From NCBI RefSeq assembly GCF_900156315.1, contig NZ_FTNI01000026.1:62001-126000 (forward strand): a stretch of 64,000 nucleotides of DNA. The letters are read 5' to 3'. The stretch's first letter is position 1; the number at the start of each line of letters is the position of its first letter. Under the pieces are notes generated by a model that had not been told where the DNA came from, did not search any database, and was given only the letters and a program-made list of their open reading frames with translations. This DNA is from Microbispora rosea. Lineage in GTDB: Bacteria; Actinomycetota; Actinomycetes; Streptosporangiales; Streptosporangiaceae. This document shows, piece after piece, positions 46,839-55,522 of this stretch. The position numbers were made by a program, and so were the translations under genes.

Positions 46839-48013
46839 GACGGCCACGAGGCCGGGCAACGTGCCCGCAGCGCCTCGAAGGACGGGCCCCGGCGCGCCCG
46901 GCCGTCCGGGTCGAAGGTCAGGGCCGGAGCCGCCGCCACCAGGCCGGACGGGCCGCGTTCGAGCACGCAGATCTCCGCGACGCGACGGCGGCCGCCGCCG
47001 GCCTCCCGCACGAGGTGGATGACGAGATCGAGCGCGGCGGCGATCTGACTGTGCACCGCCTCCCGCGTCAGCCCCGCCGCACAGGCCAGAGCCTCCAGCC
47101 GCGCGGGCACGTCGGCGGCGTTGTTGGCGTGCAGCGTGCCGCAGCCGCCTTCGTGGCCGGTGTTGAGCGCGGCCAGCAAGTCGACGACTTCCGCCCCTCG
47201 CACCTCGCCCACGACGAGGCGGTCGGGCCGCATCCGGAGAGCCTGCCGTACGAGATCGCGCAGCCCGACCCCGCCCGCGCCTTCCAGGTTCGGCGGCCGT
47301 GCCTCCAGCCGTACGACGTGAGGGTGCAGAGGCTGCAACTCGGCGGAGTCCTCGACCAGCAGCAGACGCTCCGCCGGGCCGGCGAGCGAGAGCATGGCAC
47401 TCAACATCGTCGTTTTTCCAGTGCCGGTGCCGCCCGTGACCAGGAACGCCAGCCGGGCCGCCATGATCGCGCGGAGCACGGCGGCTCCGCCCTCCACGGC
47501 GAGTTCCTCCACCGTGAACGCCCGTCGTGACGGCAGCCGCAGGGACAGGCACGTTCCCTCGGCCGCGATCGGCGGGAGGACCGCGTGCAGGCGCACGCCG
47601 CCGGCGAGCCGGGCGTCCACATAGGGGCAGGCGTCGTCGAGACGACGCCCGGCCGCCGCGGCCAGGCGCTGGGCGAGCCTGCGGACCTCGTCGTCTCCCG
47701 GAAACGTCACGCTCGTCCTGCGCAGGCCGTCCCCGTCGTCCACCCACACCTCGCGCGGCCCGTTCACCAGGATGTCCGTGACACCCGGCTCGGCCAGCAG
47801 GCCTTCGAGCGGGCCCGCGCCGATGAGATGGGCGCGAAGCGTTCGAGCGACGGCCAGGACCTCGGCGTCGCCGAGCACGGCCCGCTCCGCGCGCAGGGCC
47901 GCCGCCACCTGGGCCTCGCTGGGGGCGGCACCGGTCTGCGACAGCCGTACGCGCACCGCCTCGACGAGATCCGCGCCGACCCCGGGAACGGTCGCCGGTC
48001 CTTGGCGGGTCAC
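46835..48013 (-). CDS. TadA/VirB11-family secretion ATPase
   Basis: 392 residues from GTG 48013, which overlaps the upstream stop (GTGA). Walker [12 protein letters not shown] is near residues 190-200; the Asp box [10 protein letters not shown], Walker [16 protein letters not shown] and the His box [12 protein letters not shown] follow. The N-terminal domain includes [20 protein letters not shown], conserved in TadA/CpaF. It powers assembly and retraction of the Flp/Tad pilus at the cytoplasmic face. Gene order ssd-tadA-tadB-tadC matches other actinobacterial tad loci. Confidence 0.93.
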   Translation of the reverse strand: MTRQGPATVPGVGADLVEAVRVRLSQTGAAPSEAQVAAALRAERAVLGDAEVLAVARTLRAHLIGAGPLEGLLAEPGVTDILVNGPREVWVDDGDGLRRTSVTFPGDDEVRRLAQRLAAAAGRRLDDACPYVDARLAGGVRLHAVLPPIAAEGTCLSLRLPSRRAFTVEELAVEGGAAVLRAIMAARLAFLVTGGTGTGKTTMLSAMLSLAGPAERLLLVEDSAELQPLHPHVVRLEARPPNLEGAGGVGLRDLVRQALRMRPDRLVVGEVRGAEVVDLLAALNTGHEGGCGTLHANNAADVPARLEALACAAGLTREAVHSQIAAALDLVIHLVREAGGGRRRVAEICVLERGPSGLVAAAPALTFDPDGRARRGPSFEALRARCPASWPS

Positions 48014-49107
48014 GGGCCACCTGCCCCGGCAGAGGGCAGGCCGGTCGTGCCGGTCCTGCGGGTCTCGGGGATCCCGCCGACGAGGGACTCGATCAGCTCG
48101 CCGCAGAAGCGGCCCAGCGGGGAGCGGCGCAGCGGCGGCGGGTCTCCCCGATCCAGCGTCTCCACGAGCCCGCGCACCTCCGGGAGCACACCTACGCACG
48201 GGACCGACAGGGAGGCCGCGACGACCTCAGGATCGAGCGTCCCGGCGCGCATCACCAGGCGCAGGTCGCCGGTCCCCGGCCGGAGCAGCGTCACCGTCTG
48301 AGCCGCCGCGAGGGCTCCTCGCAGGTCCGCCGGAACGACGACGATCGTCGCGGCGGCCCTGGCGAGCGCCTCGGCCTCGCCTTCGCCGAGATACCGGGGC
48401 AGGTCGACCACGACGAGGTCACAGCCACGCTGCGCGGCGTCGAGCACGACACGCATCGCCTCCCGGGGGATGCGCACCGGCTCGCCGCGATGCGCCGACA
48501 ACACCGTGAGCTCCCCGAAGGTGGGCAGGGCGTCCTGAAGGGCGGCGAAGCTCACCCTGCCCTCCCTGCCGACGACGTCGGGCCAGCGGGCGCCCAGGGC
48601 CTCCTCCTGACCGAGCAGCACGTCGACGCCGCCGCCGAGCGGGTCGGCGTCGACGAGGAGCGTGCGCAGCCCGCCGCGGGACGCCGTCAGCGCCAGGGAC
48701 GCCGCGAGGACCGTGGCACCGGCGCCGCCCTTCCCTCCCGCGATGCACAGGACCGTGCCGGCCCTGGTCACGGGCTCGGCGGCGTCGCCGAACTCCTCCA
48801 CGAGGAGCCGCTCGGCCTCGGGCAGCTCCAGCACGGTGTGCGCCCCGACCGCGACGCACCTGCGCCACATGTCGGGATCGTCGGCCGTCCGCGTCACGAC
48901 GACCACGTTCTGCCGGGGCGCCGGACCCGTGGCGGCGAGATCGTCGGCCAGGTCGCCGCCGACCACGACCAGCGGAGCCCTCGTCCAGTACGGCCGGGCG
49001 TGGGCCGCCGCGTGGGCGACGTCGAGTTCGACGCCCGCGGCGGCGGCGATGCGGAGCAGGTCGTCGAGGAGTTCCTGATCGTCGGTTATGGCCAGTGGGC
49101 GTGGCAT
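48010..49107 (-). CDS. ssd: TadZ/CpaE-like ATPase (septum site-determining protein Ssd)
   Basis: 365 residues. The N-terminal ~120 residues are receiver-like (pseudo-receiver), followed by a MinD/ParA-type ATPase with deviant Walker A GGKGGAGATVLAASLA, the LVDADPLGGGVDVLLG loop and VVVDLPRYLGEGEAEAL. TadZ/CpaE proteins position the pilus machine; the mycobacterial homologue Ssd (Rv3660c) affects septum formation. AGGGAG lies six bases before the ATG. It is the first gene of the Tad unit, and a 6C small RNA lies upstream, as in M. tuberculosis. Confidence 0.9.
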   Translation of the reverse strand: MPRPLAITDDQELLDDLLRIAAAAGVELDVAHAAAHARPYWTRAPLVVVGGDLADDLAATGPAPRQNVVVVTRTADDPDMWRRCVAVGAHTVLELPEAERLLVEEFGDAAEPVTRAGTVLCIAGGKGGAGATVLAASLALTASRGGLRTLLVDADPLGGGVDVLLGQEEALGARWPDVVGREGRVSFAALQDALPTFGELTVLSAHRGEPVRIPREAMRVVLDAAQRGCDLVVVDLPRYLGEGEAEALARAAATIVVVPADLRGALAAAQTVTLLRPGTGDLRLVMRAGTLDPEVVAASLSVPCVGVLPEVRGLVETLDRGDPPPLRRSPLGRFCGELIESLVGGIPETRRTGTTGLPSAGAGGP

Positions 49108-49215
49108 CGGTGTCTCCCTGTCGTCCGGGACGACTCAGCGGTTGGGAGGACCACGATGCGAGAGGCCCCGACCGGCACGGGCGAGCGAACGGCGTTCTGT
49201 GGACGAGGCCCGGCC

Positions 49216-49224
49216 TGTGGACAA
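49216..49224 (-). other. Perfect DnaA-box-like 9-mer
   Basis: TGTGGACAA, the reverse complement of TTGTCCACA, lies between ssd and the 6C RNA. A related TGTGGACG is about 18 bases to the left. Confidence 0.5.
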
Positions 49225-49273
49225 GACCGGGGCAGTTCAGGTCGTCCGCTTTTGACCGCAGGGAAGTCGATCG

Positions 49274-49385
49274 AGAAAAAGGCGACCCCCGCCGGGGGGG
49301 AGAGCGGGGGTCGCCTGGCGGTCCGGCTCTGGGGGGGTAGAGCCGGTCCCGTTTTACAAGAAAGCTTTAAACAAGGGACCAGGAC
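49274..49385 (-). ncRNA. 6C small RNA
   Basis: On the minus strand two hairpins carry C-rich loops. Hairpin 1 pairs 49339-49346 with 49323-49330 (AGAGCCGG/CCGGCTCT), loop ACCCCCCC. Hairpin 2 has a perfect 13-bp stem (49304-49316 region with 49280-49292) and a loop with seven or more C, followed by TTTTTC as an intrinsic terminator. Two stem-loops each with at least six loop cytosines define actinobacterial 6C RNA. A GGTCCC/GGGACC helix lies 5' of them. The 5' end is estimated. In mycobacteria the same RNA (B11) lies beside ssd, and it base-pairs with mRNAs through the C-rich loops. Confidence 0.88.
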
Positions 49386-49976
49386 ATGGCAAGGGTTCGA
49401 ACCCCCTCAAGCCACATCGTTCCGATGGAGACACACCGTATGCTGCCTGATCACGAGAGGTACGTCGAGAACCTCTCGCATCTGAGTAAAAATTTTTCCC
49501 AGAGTCAGTGTGGCATGTCGACATACACAGTTGCAACGGGTAAGGGAAGCGGCCACGAGGAGTCACGCCGGCCATCTCTCGCATGCGACATACGGTACGA
49601 ATGTGGACAGAAGTACCAGAATGACCAAGGTGGCTCGGTAAAGGTCTTGGACGCAGGGGTTTCCATCTCAGGGAAACGGACGTAAAAAGGGATTACGGAC
49701 CTGCGGGTTCGTGTACGACATCGGGTACCCACGCGCGACCAGCCGCGGGAGGCGTGTCGAGACGGGCTTGACCCGCTCCGACAGATCAGGTGCACGCTTG
49801 GTAACCCGGTGACACGTACCGGCGACGGCGTTCCACACCAGGGACGCCGTCCGCTTTGTCCGCACCCGGCGCACATCGCGACCCCCGCACCACCACCGCA
49901 GGAGCAGGCTCTACACGACCCGAGCGGACCGCACCCACCCATGCAGGCGCCGCGCACGGCGGCCCGCAAGAGCGGA
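49386..49976. other. 590-bp intergenic region upstream of the 6C RNA
   Basis: No supported gene. The region is less GC-rich than its surroundings (for example AAAAATTTTT near 49488-49498). It contains the 12-bp palindrome GGGTTCGAACCC (49393-49404), an 8-bp hairpin at 49454-49478 (CGAGAGGT/ACCTCTCG) and GTTTCC/GGAAAC near 49660. It probably holds the 6C promoter and the 3' end of the Fic-like transcript. Confidence 0.5.
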
Positions 49977-50753
49977 TCAGCGGGACATGGCCTCGCAGAT
50001 CGCCGTCGTCTCACGGACGCCGTGGACGACCGCCGAGGCGCAGTGCCTCACCCACGTTCCGACGCCCTCGCTCGTGCCCTTGAGATACGCCCTGAGGCCC
50101 TCGGCGTACGCGTCGCCGAGGTCGGCGTGGCCCACCTCCACAACGGCCAGCGACTTGGGATCCAGGCCGAGGTCGACCAGCGTGAGTCGCTCGGCGGCGC
50201 GGGCGACCAGGCCGTCGGCGACACCGAAGGGACGCAGCACCGCCAGCTCCGCATGCACGATCGCGGCGAGCACGAGAGCGGGCGCCGCGGTGGACTCCTC
50301 GACCAGCGCGGCGAGTGCCGACATGCGGGCCGCCGTCTCCTCCGGTCCGGGCGCCGGGCCGAGCCCGAGCGGATCGGCGGTCGTGGGCGCGGTCCTCGGC
50401 CTGCCGGGGTCCGCGGTCAGCCCGGCCGCCGCCAGCGCGTGCAGCCGGGCGAGGACCTGCCGCGGCGCCGAGCGCCACGTCGGGGCCAGCCGGCCGAGTT
50501 CGGCCGACGCGCGCAGCGCACCCTGCACGACGGGATCGGTCACCTCGCCCATGCGCAGCGGCTCGAGCGGCACCTCGACGCCCTCGATCGCGGCGGACGC
50601 GCGGGCGCCGCGCAGGGCCGACTCGGCCGACACCTCGGGACTGCGCCGGCGCAGCACCCGGTGCCGATAGAGCCGGTCGACGGCCTCTCGGGCCTCCTGT
50701 ACGGCCTCGGGCACGCCGGGAAGACCGGCGATCGCGGCCAGGGGATCGCTCAC
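49977..50753 (-). CDS. Catalytically degenerate Fic-like protein
   Basis: 258 helical residues. ARASAAIEGVEVPLE near residue 55 matches the class II Fic inhibitory motif (S/T)xxxE(G/N). The Fic core reads VHAELAVLRPFGVADGLVAR (167-185). Against HPFxDGNGRxxR the catalytic His is Arg174, the Asn is Asp and the first Arg is Leu; only P, F, one G and the final Arg remain. AMP-transfer activity is therefore unlikely. A comparable gene next to ssd in Streptomyces is annotated as an oxidoreductase. It may be a structural or regulatory partner of the Tad locus or 6C RNA. Confidence 0.8.
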   Translation of the reverse strand: MSDPLAAIAGLPGVPEAVQEAREAVDRLYRHRVLRRRSPEVSAESALRGARASAAIEGVEVPLEPLRMGEVTDPVVQGALRASAELGRLAPTWRSAPRQVLARLHALAAAGLTADPGRPRTAPTTADPLGLGPAPGPEETAARMSALAALVEESTAAPALVLAAIVHAELAVLRPFGVADGLVARAAERLTLVDLGLDPKSLAVVEVGHADLGDAYAEGLRAYLKGTSEGVGTWVRHCASAVVHGVRETTAICEAMSR

Positions 50754-50845
50754 AGCCCCCGACCATACCCGCCGGTAGAAGGTCGTTCGCCGAGGAGGTG
50801 AGGCCGTTCAGCGCACAAAGGCGACGCCGGTCTCGGTCGGTTCGT

Positions 50846-50876
50846 CGCCTATCGCTAGGTTGGCAGCTTATAGGCG
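50846..50876. promoter_or_regulatory. Hairpin in the divergent Fic/acs promoter region
   Basis: CGCCTAT (50846-50852) and ATAGGCG (50870-50876) form a perfect 7-bp stem with a 17-nt loop, about 140 bp before the acs start. TTGACA at 50915-50920 downstream is a possible -35, but I see no good -10. Confidence 0.4.
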
Positions 50877-51015
50877 GTAACCGGACAAAACGCCCCCACC
50901 CCGATTACTTGTACTTGACACCGCTCGCCTGGTGAAGTGGGACACGACATACCCCAGCTTGGCCGAGGCGGCCGAACGAGAGACAACCTTTTTAGAAGCT
51001 ACGAAGGAGTACGGA

Positions 51016-52992
51016 GTGGCCACCGAGACCCCCGGTCAGGAAACCCAGGAGACGCTGTCGAACCTGCTGAGCGAGACGCGCCGGTTCGAGCCCCCGGCGG
51101 ACCTGGCTTCGGCCGCGAACGTCACGGCGGACGTCTACGAGGAGGCCGCACAGGACCGGCTCGCCTTCTGGGAACGGGCCGCGGAGCGGCTGACGTGGGC
51201 GGAGCGCTGGAACACCACGCTTGAATGGAAGCCGCCCTTCGCCAAGTGGTTCATCGGCGGCAAGCTGAACGTCGCCTACAACTGCGTCGACCGCCACGTG
51301 GAGGCCGGCCGGGGCGACAAGGTCGCCTTCTACTGGGAGGGCGAGCCCGAGGGCGACAGCCGTACGATCACCTACGCCGACCTGCAGCAGGAGGTCGCGA
51401 AGGCCGCCAACGCCCTGCAGGAGCTGGGGGTGCGCAAGGGTGACCGGGTCGCGGTCTACATGCCGATGATCCCCGAGCTGCCGATCACCCTGCTGGCCTG
51501 CGCCCGGATCGGCGCGATCCACTCGGTGGTCTTCGGCGGCTTCTCCGCCTCCGCGCTCAAGAGCCGCATCCACGACGCGGACGCGAAGGTCGTCGTCACG
51601 GCCGACGGCGGATTCCGCCGCGGCGCGCCCAGCGCGCTCAAGCCGACGGTCGACGAGGCGGTCGCCGAGTGCCCCGGCGTCGAGCACGTCGTCGTCGTAC
51701 GCAGGACCGGCCAGGACGTCGCGTGGAGCGACCTGGACGTCTGGTGGCACGACCTCGTGGACCGCCAGCCCGCCGAGCACGAGCCGGTGCCGCACGACGC
51801 CGAGGACCCGCTGTACATCCTCTACACCAGCGGCACGACCGGGAAGCCGAAGGGCATCCTGCACACTACCGGCGGTTACCTCACCCAGGTCGCCTGGACC
51901 CACGACGCGGTCTTCGACCTCAAGCCCGAGACCGACGTCTACTGGTGCACCGCCGACATCGGCTGGGTGACCGGGCACTCGTACATCGTGTACGGCCCGC
52001 TCGCCAACGGCGCGACCAGCGTGATCTACGAGGGCACCCCGGACACCCCGCACCGCGGCCGTTTCTGGGAGATCGTGCAGAAGTACAAGGTCACGATCCT
52101 CTACACCGCGCCCACCGCGATCCGTACCTTCATGAAGTGGGGCGACGACATCCCCGCGAAGTACGACATGTCGTCCCTGCGGGTGCTCGGGTCGGTCGGC
52201 GAGCCCATCAACCCCGAGGCGTACGTCTGGTACCGCGAGCACATCGGCGCCGGCCGCTGCCCGGTGGTGGACACGTGGTGGCAGACGGAGACCGGCGGCA
52301 TCATGATCAGCCCGCTCCCGGGCGTCACGGCCGCCAAGCCCGGCGCCGCCATGCAGCCGCTGCCCGGCATCGCGGCCGACGTGGTCGACGACCAGGGCAA
52401 CTCGGTGCCGAACGGCGGCGGCGGCTTCCTCGTGGTCCGCGAGCCCTGGCCGTCGATGCTCCGGACCATCTGGGGCGACGACAAGCGCTACATCGACACC
52501 TACTGGTCGCGGTTCGAGGGGATGTACTTCCCCGGCGACGGCGCCAAGCGCGACGAGGACGGCGACCTGTGGCTGCTCGGCCGGGTGGACGACGTCATGC
52601 TCGTGTCGGGGCACAACATCTCCACGACCGAGGTCGAGAGCGCGCTGGTCAGCCACCCGAAGGTGGCCGAGGCGGCCGTCGTCGGCGCCACCGACCCGCT
52701 GACCGGCCAGGCCATCGTGGCCTTCGTGATCCTGCGCGGCAACGCCGAGGAGAGCGACGACATCGCCGCCGAGCTGCGCGCCCACGTGGCCAAGACGCTC
52801 GGCCCGATCGCCAAGCCGCGGCAGATCCTGGTCGTGCCCGAGCTGCCGAAGACCCGCTCCGGCAAGATCATGCGCCGGCTGCTGCGCGACGTGGCGGAGA
52901 ACCGCTCGCTCGGCGACGTCACCACGCTGACCGACAGCTCCGTCATGAGCCTGATCGCGGAGAAGCTGCCCAGCGCCAAGAGCGAGGACTGA
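51016..52992 (+). CDS. acs: Acetyl-CoA synthetase (AMP-forming)
   Basis: 658 residues. It activates acetate to acetyl-CoA through acetyl-AMP. Motifs include the AMP-binding [23 protein letters not shown], the hinge Asp region [31 protein letters not shown] and [11 protein letters not shown], whose Lys is the regulatory acetylation site in bacterial Acs. AAGGAG lies seven bases before GTG 51016; an in-frame upstream ATG at 50932 has none and would add unconserved residues. A 14-bp terminator hairpin follows. Gene position matches acs in Streptomyces. Confidence 0.97.
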   Translation: MATETPGQETQETLSNLLSETRRFEPPADLASAANVTADVYEEAAQDRLAFWERAAERLTWAERWNTTLEWKPPFAKWFIGGKLNVAYNCVDRHVEAGRGDKVAFYWEGEPEGDSRTITYADLQQEVAKAANALQELGVRKGDRVAVYMPMIPELPITLLACARIGAIHSVVFGGFSASALKSRIHDADAKVVVTADGGFRRGAPSALKPTVDEAVAECPGVEHVVVVRRTGQDVAWSDLDVWWHDLVDRQPAEHEPVPHDAEDPLYILYTSGTTGKPKGILHTTGGYLTQVAWTHDAVFDLKPETDVYWCTADIGWVTGHSYIVYGPLANGATSVIYEGTPDTPHRGRFWEIVQKYKVTILYTAPTAIRTFMKWGDDIPAKYDMSSLRVLGSVGEPINPEAYVWYREHIGAGRCPVVDTWWQTETGGIMISPLPGVTAAKPGAAMQPLPGIAADVVDDQGNSVPNGGGGFLVVREPWPSMLRTIWGDDKRYIDTYWSRFEGMYFPGDGAKRDEDGDLWLLGRVDDVMLVSGHNISTTEVESALVSHPKVAEAAVVGATDPLTGQAIVAFVILRGNAEESDDIAAELRAHVAKTLGPIAKPRQILVVPELPKTRSGKIMRRLLRDVAENRSLGDVTTLTDSSVMSLIAEKLPSAKSED

Positions 52993-53015
52993 ACGCGAGC
53001 CGCCTGAGCTCGTGA

Positions 53016-53048
53016 GGAAGGCGTGGACGAACGGCGTCCACGCCTTCC
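53016..53048 (+). terminator. Terminator of acs
   Basis: GGAAGGCGTGGACG (53016-53029) pairs perfectly with 53035-53048 around a 5-nt loop, 23 bases after the acs stop. Confidence 0.88.
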
Positions 53049-53246
53049 GCGTCTCCGGCACCGGCCGCCTGCCCGGCACGACGAGGAGCGCACGGATCGC
53101 CTCCGCCGTCATATTCCGGTCGTCTGCGGGCAGACCTCCGCGTGACGCGTCCGTCGAACCGGGTTATCCCCAGGCAAGGGCTTCACGTGCACCGTGCGCG
53201 GACGGGCACGAGATGATGTTTGATAGTCGCAGATAGGAGTTCGCTC

Positions 53247-53747
53247 ATGCCCGAGGACGAATCGCTCGGTGCGCTGGTCGCCCAGGCGAGCCATCACATC
53301 TCGACCCTCGTACGGTCGGAGATCGAGCTGGCGAAGGCCGAGCTCAAGTTCGACGCGAAGCGGGTCGGCGTGGCCGCCGGGCTGTTCGGCGCCGCGGCCT
53401 TCATGGGGCACCTGTGCCTGATCCTGGCCTCGTTCGCGATCGCGTACGCCCTCGTGGCCGTGGGGCTGGCCACCTGGCTCGCGTTCACGATCGTCACGGT
53501 GTTCTACCTCCTGATGGCCGGGTTGCTGGTCTTCGTCGGCTACCGCCGGCTCAAGGGGCTGACCGGCATGAAGCGCACCAGGCGGAGCCTGCGCGGCCTG
53601 GGGGGCCCGGAGGAGGCGGAGGGGGAGCTGCCGGAGGCGGTTCCGTCCACCGTGTCGCGGCCCGCGGCCCCGGCGCCGCCGCCGTACACGGGCCCGACCG
53701 CCGGGCAGGTGGGCGCCCACCGGGAGTCCGTGAGCGATGCCGGTTGA
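53247..53747 (+). CDS. Phage holin-like membrane protein (DUF1469 / Phage_holin_3_6)
   Basis: 166 residues. An amphipathic N-terminus (ISTLVRSEIELAKAELKFDAKRVG) precedes two membrane helices (VAAGLFGAAAFMGHLCLILASFAIAYALV and LATWLAFTIVTVFYLLMAGLLVFVGY). A basic loop and a Pro/Ala-rich cytoplasmic tail follow. This is the DUF1469 layout, common in actinobacterial chromosomes outside prophages. TAGGAG lies eight bases before ATG 53247. Its 3' end overlaps the hydrolase gene by 11 bp. No lysin or other phage gene is present, so a phage origin is not implied. Confidence 0.88.
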   Translation: MPEDESLGALVAQASHHISTLVRSEIELAKAELKFDAKRVGVAAGLFGAAAFMGHLCLILASFAIAYALVAVGLATWLAFTIVTVFYLLMAGLLVFVGYRRLKGLTGMKRTRRSLRGLGGPEEAEGELPEAVPSTVSRPAAPAPPPYTGPTAGQVGAHRESVSDAG

Positions 53748-54657
53748 CGAGACGCTGATCGAGGTCGACGGCCCCTGGACACACCGGACGGTGCACGCGG
53801 GCGGTGTGCGCTTCCACGTGGCCGAGGCCGGCGAAGGGCCGCTGGTCCTGCTGCTGCACGGGTTCCCCCAGTTCTGGTGGACCTGGCGGCACCAGCTTCC
53901 GGCGCTGGCCGAGGCCGGCTACCGTGCCGTCGCCGTCGACCTGCGCGGTTACGGCACCAGCGACAAGCCGCCGCGCGGCTACGACCTGCCCACGCTGGCC
54001 GTCGACGCGGCGGGCCTGGTGCGCGCGCTCGGCGAGACGAGCGCGATCGTGGTGGGCCATGACTGGGGCGGCCTGCTGGGCTGGACGATGAGCGTCCTCG
54101 ACCCGAAGGTGGTGCGGCGGCTGGTGCCCGTCTCGGCGCCGCATCCGCTGCGCATGCGCTCCGCGCTGTTCACCGACCCGCTCGGCCAGCTCAAGGCCAG
54201 CCGGTACGCCCTGGGGTTCCAGCTCCCCTTCCTGCCGGAGCGGAAGCTGGCCCGCAAGGGCGGGGCCGCGGTGGGCAGGCTCGTCGAGAGGTGGGCCGGA
54301 CCGCAGTGGCCCGGCGACGGCGTCACGGGGGTGTACCGGGAGGCGATACGGCTCCCGGCGGTGGCGCACTGCGCGCTGGAGTACTACCGCTGGTTCGCCC
54401 GGTCCCAGCTCCGCCCCGACGGCTTCCGCTACGCCCGGCAGATGCGCGCGGAGATCGAGGCGCCGACGCTGCAGCTGCACGGCGCGCTCGACCCGTGCAT
54501 CCTGCCGCGGACCGCCCAGGGCTCCAGCAGGTTCGTGGCCGCGCCGTACCGGTGGCGTCTGATCGAGGGCGCCGGGCATTTCCCGCACGAGGAGCGCCCC
54601 GAGCAGTTCAACGCCGAGCTCATCTCCTGGCTCTCCGACCCCGAACCCGACCGCTGA
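53737..54657 (+). CDS. Alpha/beta hydrolase, epoxide hydrolase-like
   Basis: 306 residues of alpha/beta hydrolase fold. The oxyanion-hole motif is LLHGFPQFWWTWRHQ, and the nucleophile elbow VGHDWGG carries Asp, as in epoxide hydrolases and haloalkane dehalogenases. A late acid and the catalytic His in EGAGHFPHEERPEQ are present. HGFP with an Asp nucleophile and cap-domain tyrosines (EYYRWF) favour an epoxide hydrolase. The start overlaps the holin-like gene by 11 bp, so they are co-transcribed. The physiological substrate is unknown. Confidence 0.9.
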   Translation: MPVDETLIEVDGPWTHRTVHAGGVRFHVAEAGEGPLVLLLHGFPQFWWTWRHQLPALAEAGYRAVAVDLRGYGTSDKPPRGYDLPTLAVDAAGLVRALGETSAIVVGHDWGGLLGWTMSVLDPKVVRRLVPVSAPHPLRMRSALFTDPLGQLKASRYALGFQLPFLPERKLARKGGAAVGRLVERWAGPQWPGDGVTGVYREAIRLPAVAHCALEYYRWFARSQLRPDGFRYARQMRAEIEAPTLQLHGALDPCILPRTAQGSSRFVAAPYRWRLIEGAGHFPHEERPEQFNAELISWLSDPEPDR

Positions 54658-54917
54658 GCCCCGCCGGTCAACTGGGCCTCTGACGTGCCGCGGGGCACCA
54701 GGCACCGTCCGCGGCCGCCGGTCCGGCACACCGCCCTAACAGCCCGTGACCGCTCCCGGACGGTCGCCCCGGCTGCCGGATCGCTACCCGTGATCTTGTA
54801 GAAGATAGTAGAAATGTGCCCTGAAGTGGCTCAACTTCCTGGTTGATCTCCGGGCGATCCGGGAGTCGCCGGGGGCTTGCGCCGCTCCGAACCGCCCACG
54901 CGCCCTGCGGAGAGACC

Positions 54918-55415
54918 ATGCGTGACCGTGACGAAGCGGGTCGCCCCCGCAATGCGCGCCCTCGCGACGAGTACGGCAGGCCGCTCCCCAGAGGCACAGA
55001 GGGAGTGCCCCGGGTGCCGGACGACTACGCCCCCACAGCCGAGGAGGCGCTGGAGGAGGCCAGGAAGCTGCTCGCGGCGGGCCGGCCGTTCCATGCCCAC
55101 GAGGTGCTCGAGGCCCGCTGGAAGACGGGCCCGGACGAGGAACGCGAGTTGTGGCAGGGACTCGCGCAGATATGCGTCGGTCTGACGCACATCCAGCGCG
55201 GCAACCTCTCCGGCGCCGCCGCCCTGCTGACCCGCGGGTCCGCCCGGCTCGGCGCGTACGGCTCCACCCGGCCCTACCGGCTGGACCTGCGGGCCCTGGC
55301 CGTGGAGGCCGACGCGGTCACGACCGCCATCGATGAGGGGAACGCCGACGCCGGCTCCGCCATCGCCGCCATCCTGACCCGCCTGACGCCTGCTCCGCCA
55401 AGGCCGCTCTCCTGA
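54918..55415 (+). CDS. DUF309 protein
   Basis: 165 residues from MRDRDEAG. The N-terminal ~45 residues are basic and disordered. The DUF309 helical domain follows, with AARPFHAHEVLE-type AGRPFHAHEVLEARWK and LWQGLAQICVGLTHIQRGN, which supply the conserved His/Glu cluster of the family. The function is unknown; the fold may bind metal. GGAGAG precedes the ATG. The last codons (LTPAPPRPLS) lie in the first copy of a 38-bp tandem repeat, whose second copy supplies the stop codon. The upstream 260 bp (54658-54917) hold no gene. Confidence 0.88.
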   Translation: MRDRDEAGRPRNARPRDEYGRPLPRGTEGVPRVPDDYAPTAEEALEEARKLLAAGRPFHAHEVLEARWKTGPDEERELWQGLAQICVGLTHIQRGNLSGAAALLTRGSARLGAYGSTRPYRLDLRALAVEADAVTTAIDEGNADAGSAIAAILTRLTPAPPRPLS

Positions 55416-55486
55416 CCCGCCTGACGCCTGCTCCGCCAAGGCCGCTCTCCTGACCCGTCCGACGCTTGCTCCGCCGAAGACGCTCT
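55373..55486. repeat. 38-bp tandem repeat, three copies, overlapping the end of the DUF309 gene
   Basis: Copies at 55373-55410 and 55411-55448 are identical; the third (55449-55486) has several substitutions, and a short partial copy follows. Each begins CCTGACCCG. The unit length is not a multiple of three, so copy number changes would alter the C-terminus of the DUF309 protein. Confidence 0.92.
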
Positions 55487-55522
55487 CCTGAGCCGGCCGG
55501 CCCCGCATAGCGACGCGGGGGG

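Noticed and set aside
49390-49415. tRNA-like TTCGAAC loop (GGGTTCGAACCC)
   Set aside because: A tRNA needs acceptor, D and anticodon arms in about 75 bases. No matching 5' acceptor half is found on either strand, and the T-stem would have an A-C mismatch. It is better explained as a palindrome upstream of the 6C RNA.
49386-49685. 99-codon plus-strand ORF antisense to the 6C upstream region
   Set aside because: No ribosome site, atypical codon use for this genome and no recognisable sequence; it lies in an AT-richer non-coding stretch.
53247-53747. Holin-like gene as evidence of a prophage
   Set aside because: DUF1469 proteins are common host genes; no lysin, integrase, capsid or attachment site is nearby.
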